From Pseudomonas sp. UBA1879 (GTDB lineage: Bacteria > Pseudomonadota > Gammaproteobacteria > Pseudomonadales > Pseudomonadaceae), in the NCBI RefSeq assembly GCF_002338065.1, contig NZ_DDHJ01000015.1, positions 62,001 to 126,000 of the forward strand: a stretch of 64,000 bases of DNA. The letters are read 5' to 3'. The notes under the pieces were generated by a model that saw only the letters and a program-made list of their open reading frames with translations, did no database searches and had not been told where the DNA came from. This document shows, piece by piece, positions 17,498 through 29,004 of the stretch (positions within the stretch are counted from its first letter, which is position 1; each line of letters begins with the position of its first letter). The position numbers and the translations under genes are program-made.

Positions 17498-18469
17498 TCA
17501 GACGTGGCCAAACAATTCCTGAACGAACTTCACTCGCTCTTCCGGGCTGTCATGTCGGCCTTCGGCGGCCAGTGCATCGAGTCGTTGTTCCACGGCCAGG
17601 GTGCGATGGGTCAGCCCGCAGTCATTGGCGATCTGGATGTTCAGGCCGGGGCGCGCGTTGAGTTCGAGGATCAGCGGGCCACGGTCCTGATCCAGCACCA
17701 TGTCCACGCCGATATAACCCAGCCCGCACAACTCGTAGCATTCTGCCGCCAAGTGCATGAAACCGTCCCAGTTCGGCAACTGAACGCCGTCCACCGCGTT
17801 GGTGGTGTCCGGGTGTTTGCTGATGATGGTGTTCAGCCAGGTGCCGCGTAGGGTCATGCCGGTCGCGAGGTCGACGCCCACGCCGATCGCGCCCTGGTGC
17901 AGGTTGGCTTTGCCGCCGGACTGGCGTGTCGGCAGGCGTAGCATGGCCATCACCGGGTAACCCATCAGGACAATGACCCGAATGTCGGGGACGCCTTCGT
18001 AGCTGATGCTTTTGAAAATCGGGTCGGGTGTCACCCGGTATTCGATCAGTGCCCGGTCGCGATGGCCGCCAAGGGAGTACAGGCCGGTGAGGATGCTGGA
18101 AATCTGGTGCTCGATCTCCTCACGGCTGATCATGCGCCCGGAGATCGTCCGGAAACGGCCTTCGAAGCGATCGGCGATGACCAGAATGCCGTCGCCCCCC
18201 GCGCCTTGCGCCGGTTTGATCACGAAGTCGTTGCGCCCGCCGATGATGTCGTCGAGGCGGCTGATTTCCTTTTCGGTGGAGATGATTCCGTACATCTCCG
18301 GCACGTGAATGCCGGCCGCGATAGCCCGCTCCTTGGTGATGATCTTGTCATCGACGATGGGGTACAGGCTGCGTTTGTTGTATTTGAGCACGTAGTCGGC
18401 GTTGCGCCGGTTGATGCCCATGATTCCCTTGGCTTCGAGCGCCTTCCAGGTCTTCCACCAGCCGATCAT
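17498..18469 (-). CDS. Alpha-L-glutamate ligase-like ATP-grasp protein
   Basis: The 323-residue protein belongs to an ATP-grasp group related to RimK. Nucleotide-binding parts are visible: VIKPAQGAGGDGILVI, IEYRV, a metal-binding LILELNARPGLNIQIAN, and RQSGGKANLHQGAIGVGVD. The family is predicted to form amide bonds, probably adding amino acids to an unknown acceptor. Its ATG overlaps the stop of the upstream membrane-protein gene by 4 bases (ATGA), so expression is coupled. It is the last gene of a protease/transglutaminase-7TM/ATP-grasp operon that is conserved in pseudomonads. Confidence 0.87.
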   Translation of the reverse strand: MIGWWKTWKALEAKGIMGINRRNADYVLKYNKRSLYPIVDDKIITKERAIAAGIHVPEMYGIISTEKEISRLDDIIGGRNDFVIKPAQGAGGDGILVIADRFEGRFRTISGRMISREEIEHQISSILTGLYSLGGHRDRALIEYRVTPDPIFKSISYEGVPDIRVIVLMGYPVMAMLRLPTRQSGGKANLHQGAIGVGVDLATGMTLRGTWLNTIISKHPDTTNAVDGVQLPNWDGFMHLAAECYELCGLGYIGVDMVLDQDRGPLILELNARPGLNIQIANDCGLTHRTLAVEQRLDALAAEGRHDSPEERVKFVQELFGHV

Positions 18470-20016
18470 TTGGCGTTTTCCCGTTCGGCGTCTTCCTTGA
18501 TGAACGCCTTGAAGCGGATCAGTTCAGTCAGGCGGTACCCGCGATAACGCCCCATCGCCAGCATGAACCCCACCAGAATCAACAGGATTGCCGGGAAGGT
18601 GAACACGAAGTAGATGAACTCCGGCACGCTCATGATGATGTGCGCCAATGACGCGGCGAACAGGGTACCGATGGCGACTTTCATGGCGTGGCCGCCGCCG
18701 CGTTCTTCCCAGGTGATCGACAGCCGTTCGATGGTCATGGTCAGGATCACCATCGGGAACAGCGCCACGGACAGCCCGCGTTCCAGCCCGAGCTTGTGGC
18801 TGAGCAGGCTGATCGCCGCGATCAGCACCACCACGAAGGTCAGCACTACGGACAACCGTGGCAGCATTTGCAGCTTCAGGTGTTCGAGGTAGGAACGCAG
18901 CGAAAGGCCCAGTGCCGTGATGATGGTGAACAGCACGATGCCGAACCCAAGCTGAGTCTCGCGAAAGGCCAGCGCGATCAGCACCGGGGTGAAGGTCCCG
19001 AGCGTCTGCAGGCCAATCAGATTGCGCAGGATCAGGATCACCAAAACGCCGATCGGGATCATGACCATGATCATGAAGGTCTGCTGGGTTTGCAGCGGCA
19101 GGCCATACAGCGAGTATTCGAGGAAATCGGCGTCGGTGTTCTCGTCGGTCAGCTTGGCCAGACGGATGGCGTTCATCTCGCTGTTGTTCAGGCTGAAGTT
19201 GACGGTCGCTTTCTTGCCGCCCTCGACGGTGATCAGGTTGTCGTCACCCACCCACCACAACAGGCGGTCCTGGGGCAGCCCGGCTTCGCCGGTTTCCGGG
19301 TTGAAATACAGCCAGTCCTTGCCATTGAAGCTGCGCAGCCACAGCTCCGGCATCTGCGGTTGATCGGCCACCAGGCGAATGGTGTGCACTTTTTCCACCG
19401 GGACATGGGCCACGGACAGCAGGATTTCGGTGATCCGGGCCTTGTTCTGCACCGACGTGTCGCCGGCCAGCAGCAGCTTGACGTTGTCGTCGCTCAGATT
19501 GTTGACCCGCCGAATGGCTTCGCTGACGAAGGTTTCGACGTCAGCCGAATGCTGGCGAATGGGGGCGAGCAGAGCATCGGCGGCAATCTTCTCCGGGCCT
19601 TCCACAGCGATGCTGTCGCGGAATATCGGGCCCTTGACCTTGGCTTTGTCACCGCTGTAGCGCTTGGTCAGCACCAGTCGGTAGTACAGCGTCTGGTTGC
19701 CCGTGGCGCGTCGGGCGGACCAGGTGACCTTGCGGTTGCCGTCGGCGCGATTGACGTTCACGCCATAATTGTTGGAGATGAAGCTTTCGTTGAGGCTGAT
19801 GTAGTCCCGCGACAACGGCGGCACGTACATCTGCACCTTGACCGAGTCCTTCGGGTTGGCGACGAATTCGACCTTGGCGTCGATGTTCCACAGGTCGTCG
19901 GTTTCGTCTTCGGTCACCGGGATGCCGAGTACCAATATCTGATAGGCCGTGATGGCGATGCCCAGGGTGACCAGGGTCGCGATCAGGATTTTCAGATGGA
20001 GGGTAAGAGAGCGCAT
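18466..20016 (-). CDS. Inactive transglutaminase fused to seven transmembrane helices (UUP1-type)
   Basis: The 516-residue inner-membrane protein has one N-terminal helix (residues about 8-30). A large periplasmic region follows (about 30-305) that includes the degenerate transglutaminase-like domain. A C-terminal membrane block of about seven helices starts at TFMIMVMIPIGVLVILILRN. The transglutaminase-like part shows no convincing Cys-His-Asp triad, as known for this family. ATG 20016 lies 4 bases after the protease stop. It may scaffold the periplasmic protease with the cytoplasmic ATP-grasp enzyme encoded downstream; this is inference from gene order. Confidence 0.86.
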   Translation of the reverse strand: MRSLTLHLKILIATLVTLGIAITAYQILVLGIPVTEDETDDLWNIDAKVEFVANPKDSVKVQMYVPPLSRDYISLNESFISNNYGVNVNRADGNRKVTWSARRATGNQTLYYRLVLTKRYSGDKAKVKGPIFRDSIAVEGPEKIAADALLAPIRQHSADVETFVSEAIRRVNNLSDDNVKLLLAGDTSVQNKARITEILLSVAHVPVEKVHTIRLVADQPQMPELWLRSFNGKDWLYFNPETGEAGLPQDRLLWWVGDDNLITVEGGKKATVNFSLNNSEMNAIRLAKLTDENTDADFLEYSLYGLPLQTQQTFMIMVMIPIGVLVILILRNLIGLQTLGTFTPVLIALAFRETQLGFGIVLFTIITALGLSLRSYLEHLKLQMLPRLSVVLTFVVVLIAAISLLSHKLGLERGLSVALFPMVILTMTIERLSITWEERGGGHAMKVAIGTLFAASLAHIIMSVPEFIYFVFTFPAILLILVGFMLAMGRYRGYRLTELIRFKAFIKEDAERENAK

Positions 20017-20020
20017 GTCA

Positions 20021-20569
20021 TTACTCTGCGGTTTGAGCATCGGTGATGCAGGCGGGTTTGCCCGCTGCATATTTAAGGCTTGGATCGACCAGCGCGTCGA
20101 AGTGCTTGAGGGCTTCAGAGCCAATCAAAAGCGGGTATTGGAATGCACTTCGGTCGGTCAAGTTCACTTCTATGGTTCGCGAAGCGCTGCCCATGCACAC
20201 GTCGAGGCTGATGACGGGGCGTGAGGTGTATTTCTTTTCATCGTCAGGGTCGACGTCGCCCGCTCGGCGCTTGATCTTGCTGAGCCGTGCGAGGGGGCGT
20301 TCGATGGGGTGTTCGTGGGCATCGTCGATGGCCAGGTAGAAACGCACCCACGATTCGCCGTCGCGCTTGAAACGCTTGATGTCGCGGGCGCTGAGGGAAG
20401 CGGTTTTCGCACCCGTGTCCAGTTTCGCCGCCACTTGCAGATCGATGCCGCTGAGCTCGGCGTACTCGTTCAGGCCATAGACGGTCTTGCCTGCGGCCAC
20501 ACACAGGTCGCTCATCAAAAGACCCGGCAGGTACAGACACAGCAGGAAGAGGAGGGGGTGGCGGCTCAT
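20021..20569 (-). CDS. Periplasmic retropepsin-like aspartic protease (RimB/PF05618 family)
   Basis: The 182-residue precursor has a signal peptide (MSRHPLLFLLCLYLPGLL, cleavage near VAA-GKT). A single retropepsin-like domain follows with catalytic motif AAKLDTGAKTASLSA, the family's hydrophobic-DTGA signature, and a late segment RSAFQYPLLIGSEAL. Retropepsins work as dimers, so one DTG per chain is expected. The family was long annotated as ATP-dependent zinc protease, but no zinc motif is visible. The export signal separates it from the cytoplasmic RimB of the rimABK operon. It is first in a tight operon (4-base gap to the next gene). ATG 20569 is chosen for the signal peptide. Confidence 0.82.
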   Translation of the reverse strand: MSRHPLLFLLCLYLPGLLMSDLCVAAGKTVYGLNEYAELSGIDLQVAAKLDTGAKTASLSARDIKRFKRDGESWVRFYLAIDDAHEHPIERPLARLSKIKRRAGDVDPDDEKKYTSRPVISLDVCMGSASRTIEVNLTDRSAFQYPLLIGSEALKHFDALVDPSLKYAAGKPACITDAQTAE

Positions 20570-20783
20570 AGGTCCTGATGCGGTAAGGGGAACGAGAAGC
20601 GGCTTTGACGTCAGTTCAGGGTCTGGAAGTGTTGCAGGCCGCGGCTGGCGGGACATCCATGTGTTGCCCCGGATGTCGGGCGAGTGCGGGCGGCATTCTA
20701 GCATGTAGGTTTTGTGGCGCCAGCGAACAGCTGGCAGCAGTGAGCGTAGGACAAATCGTCATAGCGAGGGGTTATGAGCAGAT

Positions 20784-20864
20784 TGTCGACAGTCCCGAAA
20801 ATGTCTTTGACGTAATCATGCGTTTTCGCTAGCTTTAGCCTCATTACGCAATAAGGTGTCGACA
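20784..20864 (+). promoter_or_regulatory. Promoter flanked by twin TGTCGACA operators for the methylcitrate cluster
   Basis: Palindrome TGTCGACA occurs at 20784-20791 and again at 20857-20864, 73 bp apart (about seven helical turns). The extended sites are mirror images: ATTGTCGACA and TGTCGACAAT. Between them lies a plausible promoter, TTGACG (20807-20812) with TAGCTT (20830-20835), spacing 17. The second palindrome overlaps the region between the ribosome-binding site and the ATG of the GntR gene. This is the layout of an autoregulated GntR-type repressor, possibly with looping. Confidence 0.65.
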
Positions 20865-21587
20865 ATGCTGGATACTGCCGAGAGTAATGCTGCGGTTCCG
20901 GTCGATTCGGAAACGCTGTCCGAGAACGTGTTTCGCCGGATTCAGGCCGCGATCGTCAAAGGGGACATCGCCCCTGGCAGCAAGATATCCGAGCCGGAGC
21001 TGGCCCGGACATACGGCATCAGTCGTGGTCCGTTGCGCGAGGCCATTCATCGGCTGGAAGGGCAGCGCTTGTTGGTGCGCGTGCCCCACGTCGGCGCACG
21101 CGTCGTTTCCCTCAGTCATGCCGAACTGGTTGAACTCTATGAAATCCGCGAGTCGCTTGAAGGCATGGCCTGCCGTCTGGCGGCGGAGCGCATGACTGTC
21201 GAAGAGGTCAACGAGCTGCGCCATGTGCTGGAAACCCACGAGCGCGACCCGGCGTATCAGGCAGGTGTCGGCTACTACCAGCAGGAAGGCGACTTCGACT
21301 TCCACTACCGGATCATCCAGGGCGCGCGCAACAGCACCCTGACCCAAATGCTCTGCGGCGAGCTGTACCAGCTGGTGCGCATGTACCGCATTCAATTCTC
21401 AACGACGCCCAACCGTCCGCGTCACGCCTTTACCGAACACCACCGGATTCTCGATGCCATCGCCGATCGTGATGGCGAACTGGCCGAATTGCTGATGCGC
21501 CGTCACATCGGTGCGTCAAAACGCAACATCGAACAGCACTATCAAGCACAGGCTCATCAAGCTACCCCTGCCCGAGGTGAACAATGA
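20865..21587 (+). CDS. GntR/FadR-type regulator of the methylcitrate cluster
   Basis: The 240-residue protein has a GntR winged helix (EPELARTYGISRGPLREAIH) at residues about 40-75. A helical FCD effector domain follows with the metal-binding Asp/His positions (DFDFHYRII, EHHRILDAI). In pseudomonads and relatives this gene heads the prp cluster and is taken to repress it until a methylcitrate-cycle intermediate accumulates. TAAGG lies 8 bases before ATG 20865. The stop overlaps the prpB start (ATGA). The effector is not visible from sequence. Confidence 0.92.
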   Translation: MLDTAESNAAVPVDSETLSENVFRRIQAAIVKGDIAPGSKISEPELARTYGISRGPLREAIHRLEGQRLLVRVPHVGARVVSLSHAELVELYEIRESLEGMACRLAAERMTVEEVNELRHVLETHERDPAYQAGVGYYQQEGDFDFHYRIIQGARNSTLTQMLCGELYQLVRMYRIQFSTTPNRPRHAFTEHHRILDAIADRDGELAELLMRRHIGASKRNIEQHYQAQAHQATPARGEQ

Positions 21588-22474
21588 CTTCAAGAACGAC
21601 TCCCGGCCAACGCTTCCGAGATGCCGTGGCGAACGAGCATCCATTGCAAGTGGTGGGCGCGATTAACGCCAACCACGCGCTGCTCGCGCAACGTGCCGGG
21701 TTCAAGGCGATTTACCTGTCCGGCGGCGGCGTGGCAGCGGGTTCTCTCGGCGTGCCGGACCTCGGCATCACCGGGCTGGACGACGTGTTGACAGACGTGC
21801 GCCGCATCACCGATGTCTGCGACCTGCCGCTGCTGGTGGACGTGGACACCGGGTTCGGCGCGTCAGCGTTCAACGTGGCGCGTACCGTGAAGTCGATGAT
21901 CAAGTTCGGTGCTGCTGCTATGCACATCGAGGATCAGGTCGGCGCCAAGCGCTGCGGCCACCGCCCGGGCAAGGAAATTGTCTCGCAGCAGGAAATGGTC
22001 GACCGCATCAAGGCCGCCGTCGATGCGCGCACCGACGACAGCTTCGTGATCATGGCCCGTACCGACGCGCTGGCGGTCGAGGGGCTGGAATCGGCACTGG
22101 ATCGCGCCGCCGCATGCATCGAAGCGGGCGCCGACATGGTGTTCCCGGAAGCCATTACCGAATTGCAGATGTACAAGCTGTTCGCCTCCCGCGTGAAGGT
22201 GCCGATTCTGGCCAACATCACCGAATTTGGCGCGACCCCGCTGTTCACCACCGACGAACTGGCCTCCGCCGACGTGGCGCTGGTGCTGTATCCGCTGTCG
22301 GCGTTCCGCGCCATGAACAAGGCGGCGGAAAACGTCTACAACGCGATCCGTCGCGATGGCACGCAGAAAAACGTGGTCGACACCATGCAGACCCGTATGG
22401 AGCTGTATGAACGCATCGATTACCACGCCTTCGAACAGAAACTGGACGCACTGTTTGCGCAGAAGAAAAGCTGA
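21584..22474 (+). CDS. prpB: 2-methylisocitrate lyase
   Basis: The 296-residue enzyme splits 2-methylisocitrate into succinate and pyruvate, the last step of propionyl-CoA oxidation by the methylcitrate cycle. Isocitrate-lyase-superfamily features are VDVDTGFG, HIEDQVGAKRCGHRPGK (the catalytic Cys loop, with R for the usual second K) and ARTDALAVEGL. It is shorter than isocitrate lyase, as PrpB is. The start overlaps the upstream regulator gene. A REP doublet lies between it and prpC. Confidence 0.97.
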   Translation: MTSRTTPGQRFRDAVANEHPLQVVGAINANHALLAQRAGFKAIYLSGGGVAAGSLGVPDLGITGLDDVLTDVRRITDVCDLPLLVDVDTGFGASAFNVARTVKSMIKFGAAAMHIEDQVGAKRCGHRPGKEIVSQQEMVDRIKAAVDARTDDSFVIMARTDALAVEGLESALDRAAACIEAGADMVFPEAITELQMYKLFASRVKVPILANITEFGATPLFTTDELASADVALVLYPLSAFRAMNKAAENVYNAIRRDGTQKNVVDTMQTRMELYERIDYHAFEQKLDALFAQKKS

Positions 22475-22490
22475 ATGTATGTCCCATTTC

Positions 22491-22577
22491 TGTAGGAATG
22501 CTTGCTCGCGATGGCGGCTGTTCAGTTGGCATCCATGTCACTTGGCGAGACCCCATCGCGAGCAAGCTCACGCCTAC
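22491..22577. repeat. REP doublet (REPIN), copy 3
   Basis: The left arm, TGTAGGAATGCTTGCTCGCG, has lost three bases relative to other copies. The right arm, GCGAGCAAGCTCACGCCTAC, is nearly intact. It lies in the prpB-prpC gap. Confidence 0.88.
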
Positions 22578-22641
22578 AAGGGGCCGTGATCATCAACACC
22601 GAATTGCCGATTCCCTTAAAACGACAAGATTGGAGACAGCA

Positions 22642-23769
22642 ATGGCTGAAGGAAAAGTATTGAGCGGTGCTGGCCTGCGTGGCCAGGTGGCTGGACAAAC
22701 GGCCCTGTCGACCGTGGGCCAAGCCGGTGCCGGTTTGACCTACAGGGGTTATGACGTGCGTGAGCTGGCGGCTGACGCGCGTTTTGAAGAAGTCGCCTAC
22801 CTGCTGCTGTATGGCGAGCTGCCGACCCAGACTCAGCTCGACGGCTACCTGAGCAAACTCAAAGGCCTGCGCGATCTGCCCAAGGCGTTGAAAGAAGTGC
22901 TGGAGCGCATCCCTGCCGATGCGCACCCCATGGACGTGATGCGCACCGGGTGCTCGATGCTCGGTAACCTGGAGCCGGAAACCAGCTTCGATCAGCAGCG
23001 CGATGCCACCGACCGACTGTTGGCCGCATTCCCGGCGATCATGTGCTACTGGTACCGCTTCAGCCACGAGGGCAAATGCATCGACTGCGTGACCGACGAG
23101 CCTTCCATTGGCGGCCATTTCCTCAAGCTGCTGCTGGACAAGACCCCAAGCGAATTGCATCGCAAGGTCATGGACGTTTCGCTGATCCTCTACGCCGAGC
23201 ATGAATTCAACGCCTCGACTTTCACTGCCCGGGTCTGCGCCTCGACCCTGTCGGACCTGTTCTCATGCATCACCGCTGCCATCGGCACCCTGCGCGGTCC
23301 GTTGCACGGCGGCGCCAACGAAGCGGCGATGGACATGATCGAGAAGTTCTCGTCTGCCGAAGACGCGGTTCAGGGCACGCTGGGCATGCTGGCGCGCAAG
23401 GACAAGATCATGGGCTTCGGTCACGCGATCTATAAGGACAACGACCCGCGCAACGAGGTGATCAAGGGCTGGTCGAAAAAGCTGGCCGATGAAGTGGGAG
23501 ACACCGTCCTGTTTCCGGTTTCCGAAGCCATCGACAAGACCATGTGGGAACAGAAAAAGCTGTTCCCCAACGCCGACTTCTACCACGCCTCGGCGTATCA
23601 CTTCATGGGCATCCCGACCAAGCTGTTCACGCCGATTTTCGTTTGCTCGCGCCTGACCGGCTGGGCTGCTCACGTGTTCGAACAGCGTGGCAACAACCGC
23701 ATCATCCGTCCGAGCGCCGAATACATCGGCGTCGAACAGCGCACGTTCGTGCCCATCGAACAACGCTGA
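22642..23769 (+). CDS. prpC: 2-methylcitrate synthase
   Basis: The 375-residue enzyme joins propionyl-CoA and oxaloacetate. The citrate-synthase fold shows RGYDVRELA, AEHEFNASTFTARV (catalytic His), GPLHGGANEAAM (His of the active site), GFGHAIYK and SRLTGWAAHVFEQR. The short length and VYREPRS-lacking start are typical of PrpC rather than the hexameric citrate synthase GltA. GGAGA lies 5 bases ahead of ATG 22642; the longer open frame upstream runs through the REP element and is not coding. Confidence 0.96.
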   Translation: MAEGKVLSGAGLRGQVAGQTALSTVGQAGAGLTYRGYDVRELAADARFEEVAYLLLYGELPTQTQLDGYLSKLKGLRDLPKALKEVLERIPADAHPMDVMRTGCSMLGNLEPETSFDQQRDATDRLLAAFPAIMCYWYRFSHEGKCIDCVTDEPSIGGHFLKLLLDKTPSELHRKVMDVSLILYAEHEFNASTFTARVCASTLSDLFSCITAAIGTLRGPLHGGANEAAMDMIEKFSSAEDAVQGTLGMLARKDKIMGFGHAIYKDNDPRNEVIKGWSKKLADEVGDTVLFPVSEAIDKTMWEQKKLFPNADFYHASAYHFMGIPTKLFTPIFVCSRLTGWAAHVFEQRGNNRIIRPSAEYIGVEQRTFVPIEQR

Positions 23770-23810
23770 ATTGTGGGAGGTCCGTACCGGATCGGGATAC
23801 ACCGCAGGCC

Positions 23811-23901
23811 CTGTAGGAGTGAGCTTGCTCGCGAAGGCGATCATCAGATGACATCTCAGTCGGCTGGGAAATCGCCATCGCGAGCAAGCTCACTCGTACA
23901 A
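23811..23901. repeat. REP doublet (REPIN), copy 4
   Basis: Arms are CTGTAGGAGTGAGCTTGCTC and GAGCAAGCTCACTCGTACAA. It occupies about half of the prpC-acnD gap. Confidence 0.92.
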
Positions 23902-23966
23902 GAAGGGTGGTGTGTGTACAGATTCAGCGGCGGGCCTGCCCCTTTAACCACCGTGACCGAGTCCCG

Positions 23967-26564
<2,598 letters not shown>

Positions 26565-26622
26565 CGAACTCTGGGCGCGACTTTTGGGGCGCGCCCAGGC
26601 TTCTATAAAGGAAAACGATTTC

Positions 26623-27813
26623 ATGGCTCATACAGCGCAAATCAAAATCCCCGCGACCTACATGCGCGGCGGCACCAGCAAAGGCGTGTTCTTCCGCCTG
26701 CAGGACCTGCCTGAAGCAGCACAGATCCCAGGCTCGGCCCGCGACGCGCTGCTGCTGCGGGTCATCGGCAGCCCCGACCCCTATGCCAAACAGATCGACG
26801 GCATGGGCGGCGCGACGTCGAGCACCAGCAAGACTGTGATTCTGTCGAAGAGCATCAAGGCTGACCACGACGTCGATTACCTGTTCGGTCAGGTGTCCAT
26901 CGACACGCCATTCGTAGACTGGAGCGGCAACTGCGGCAACCTTTCGGCAGCAGTCGGGCCGTTCGCCATCAGCAGCGGGCTGATAGATCCCCGTCGCGTG
27001 CCGCAAAACGGCGTGGCCGTGGTGCGCATCTGGCAGGCCAACATCGGCAAGACCATCATTGCCCATGTGCCGATCACCGATGGCGCGGTGCAGGAAACCG
27101 GCGACTTCGAACTCGACGGCGTGACCTTTCCCGCCGCTGAAGTGCAGCTGGAATTCATGGACCCGGCCGCGGAAGAAGAGGGCGCAGGGGGCTCGATGTT
27201 CCCCACGGGCAATCTGGTGGACGATCTGGAAGTGCCGGGTGTTGGCACCTTCAAGGCAACCTTGATCAATGCCGGCATCCCGACGATCTTCGTCAACGCC
27301 AGCGACATCGGCTACACCGGTACCGAGCTGCAGGACGCGATCAACGGCGATCCCCAGGCCCTTGATCGCTTCGAAACGATCCGTGCCTACGGCGCAGTGC
27401 GCATGGGTCTGATTGCTCAAGTCGAAGACGCCGCCAAGCGTCAGCACACCCCCAAGGTCGCTTTTGTCGCAAAACCACGTGACTACGTATCGTCCAGCGG
27501 CAAGCGCGTGTCTGCGCACGACACCGATTTGCTGGTCCGGGCGATGTCCATGGGCAAGCTGCACCACGCGATGATGGGGACCGCCGCGGTGGCCATCGGC
27601 ACAGCCGCGGCCATCCCGGGAACGCTAGTGAACCTGGCTGCCGGTGGTGGCGAGCGCAGTGCCGTACGCTTCGGGCATCCGTCTGGAACACTCCGGGTGG
27701 GCGCCGAGGCAGAAATCGTTGACGGCGAATGGTCGGTGAAAAAAGCCATCATGAGTCGCAGCGCGCGGGTATTGATGGAGGGGTTCGTCAGGGTGCCACA
27801 GGATAGCTTTTAA
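26623..27813 (+). CDS. prpF: Methylaconitate isomerase/AcnD accessory protein PrpF
   Basis: The 396-residue protein has the diaminopimelate-epimerase-like fold. Typical segments are ATYMRGGTSKGVFF, GNCGNLSAAVGPFAI and SMGKLHHAMMGTAAVA. PrpF isomerises trans-methylaconitate released by AcnD so that the next hydration can proceed. AAAGGA lies about 10 bases before ATG 26623. It is the last gene of the cluster seen here; a REP doublet follows and then the convergent ppsR gene. Confidence 0.96.
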   Translation: MAHTAQIKIPATYMRGGTSKGVFFRLQDLPEAAQIPGSARDALLLRVIGSPDPYAKQIDGMGGATSSTSKTVILSKSIKADHDVDYLFGQVSIDTPFVDWSGNCGNLSAAVGPFAISSGLIDPRRVPQNGVAVVRIWQANIGKTIIAHVPITDGAVQETGDFELDGVTFPAAEVQLEFMDPAAEEEGAGGSMFPTGNLVDDLEVPGVGTFKATLINAGIPTIFVNASDIGYTGTELQDAINGDPQALDRFETIRAYGAVRMGLIAQVEDAAKRQHTPKVAFVAKPRDYVSSSGKRVSAHDTDLLVRAMSMGKLHHAMMGTAAVAIGTAAAIPGTLVNLAAGGGERSAVRFGHPSGTLRVGAEAEIVDGEWSVKKAIMSRSARVLMEGFVRVPQDSF

Positions 27814-27826
27814 CGTGCCCCGAAAC

Positions 27827-27916
27827 CTGTAGGAGTGAGCTTGCTCGCGATGCGGTTGCACAGTCGCTATGAGTGCGTCTGATGCGCCGCCATCGCGAGC
27901 AAGCTCACTCCTACAG
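27827..27916. repeat. REP doublet (REPIN), copy 5
   Basis: Both arms are intact: TGTAGGAGTGAGCTTGCTCG and CGAGCAAGCTCACTCCTACA. It lies just after prpF, before the convergent ppsR gene. Confidence 0.94.
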
Positions 27917-27990
27917 AAATCTCGGCTATATCAATCCAATCCCATACGCGCCAGCGCGCGGCGTACAGGTTGAAATGGGTCAATGAGTCT

Positions 27991-28809
27991 TCATTTGAAC
28001 CGCCGCTCCACCCCTTTCTCCACCAGCACCTTTGCCGAAATTTCCTCGACCGAAAAATGCGTGGAGTTGATGTTTGGGATGTTCTCTTTGCGGAACAGAT
28101 TCTCGACTTCACGCACTTCGAATTCGCACTGGGCGAAGCTCGAATAGCGGCTGTTCGGCTTACGCTCATGGCGAATGGCGGTCAGCCGGTCCGGGTCGAT
28201 GGTCAAGCCGAACAGCTTGGAGCGATGCTGTTTCAGCGCTGCGGGCAGGGTCAAGCGCTCCATGTCGTCTTCGGTCAGCGGATAATTCGCCGCGCGAATG
28301 CCGAATTGCATGGCCATGTATAGACAGGTAGGTGTCTTCCCGCAGCGCGAAACACCCACCAGAATGATGTCGGCCTTGTCGTAGTAATGGGTGCGGGCGC
28401 CGTCGTCGTTGTCCAGCGCGAAGTTCACTGCCTCGATCCGCTCCATATAGTTGGAGTTGTGGCCGATGGAGTGCGATTTGCCCACCGAGTAGGAAGAGTG
28501 TGAACTAAGCTCCTGCTCCAGCGGGGCGAGAAACGTCGAAAAAATGTCGATCATGAAGCCGTCGGACGTCGCCAGGATCTCGCGAATGTCCTGATTGACG
28601 ATGGTGTCGAAGATGATCGGACGGACTTCGTCCTTCTCGGCCGCCTTGTTGATTTGCGCGACCATGGCCCGGGCTTTCTCGACGCTGTCGATGTAGGGCC
28701 TCGTGAACTTGTTGAACGTAATGTTTTCAAACTGCGCGAGCAGGCTCTGGCCAAGGGTTTCGGCAGTGATGCCGGTGCCGTCGGAGATAAAGAAAGCGGA
28801 TCGTTTCAT
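27991..28809 (-). CDS. ppsR: Phosphoenolpyruvate synthase regulatory protein (DUF299)
   Basis: The 272-residue bifunctional regulator phosphorylates PEP synthase on Thr using ADP and removes the phosphate with inorganic phosphate. Motifs are SDGTGITAETLGQSLL at the N-terminus and the P-loop-like VGVSRCGKTPT, plus GKSHSIGH. Its target gene ppsA is divergently transcribed 195 bases away, a pairing conserved across proteobacteria. It converges on the prp cluster. Confidence 0.96.
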   Translation of the reverse strand: MKRSAFFISDGTGITAETLGQSLLAQFENITFNKFTRPYIDSVEKARAMVAQINKAAEKDEVRPIIFDTIVNQDIREILATSDGFMIDIFSTFLAPLEQELSSHSSYSVGKSHSIGHNSNYMERIEAVNFALDNDDGARTHYYDKADIILVGVSRCGKTPTCLYMAMQFGIRAANYPLTEDDMERLTLPAALKQHRSKLFGLTIDPDRLTAIRHERKPNSRYSSFAQCEFEVREVENLFRKENIPNINSTHFSVEEISAKVLVEKGVERRFK

Positions 28810-29004
28810 TTGCGCCTAGGGCCTTAAGCTGGTGACGATTCTTGGATATCATAGGCGTGCTTGCGAGCCATGACTGGCCGCATTCTACCTTTTTCAAGAT
28901 GCAGATTTTCAGATCCAGACCACACGCGTGCAGAATTCCGGTTTCCCTATGATTTCAGCACCCATGCTTTTCCCAACAACAAATCGGTTAGTGGAGAGAT
29001 CACC

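Noticed and set aside
18688..20046. A 452-codon plus-strand frame opposite the UUP1-type gene
   Set aside because: Its composition is dominated by Gln, Asp and His, as expected from antisense of a membrane protein gene; no start signal.
22498..22641. An N-terminal extension of prpC
   Set aside because: It would translate the REP doublet, and PrpC of usual length starts at 22642 with its own ribosome-binding site.
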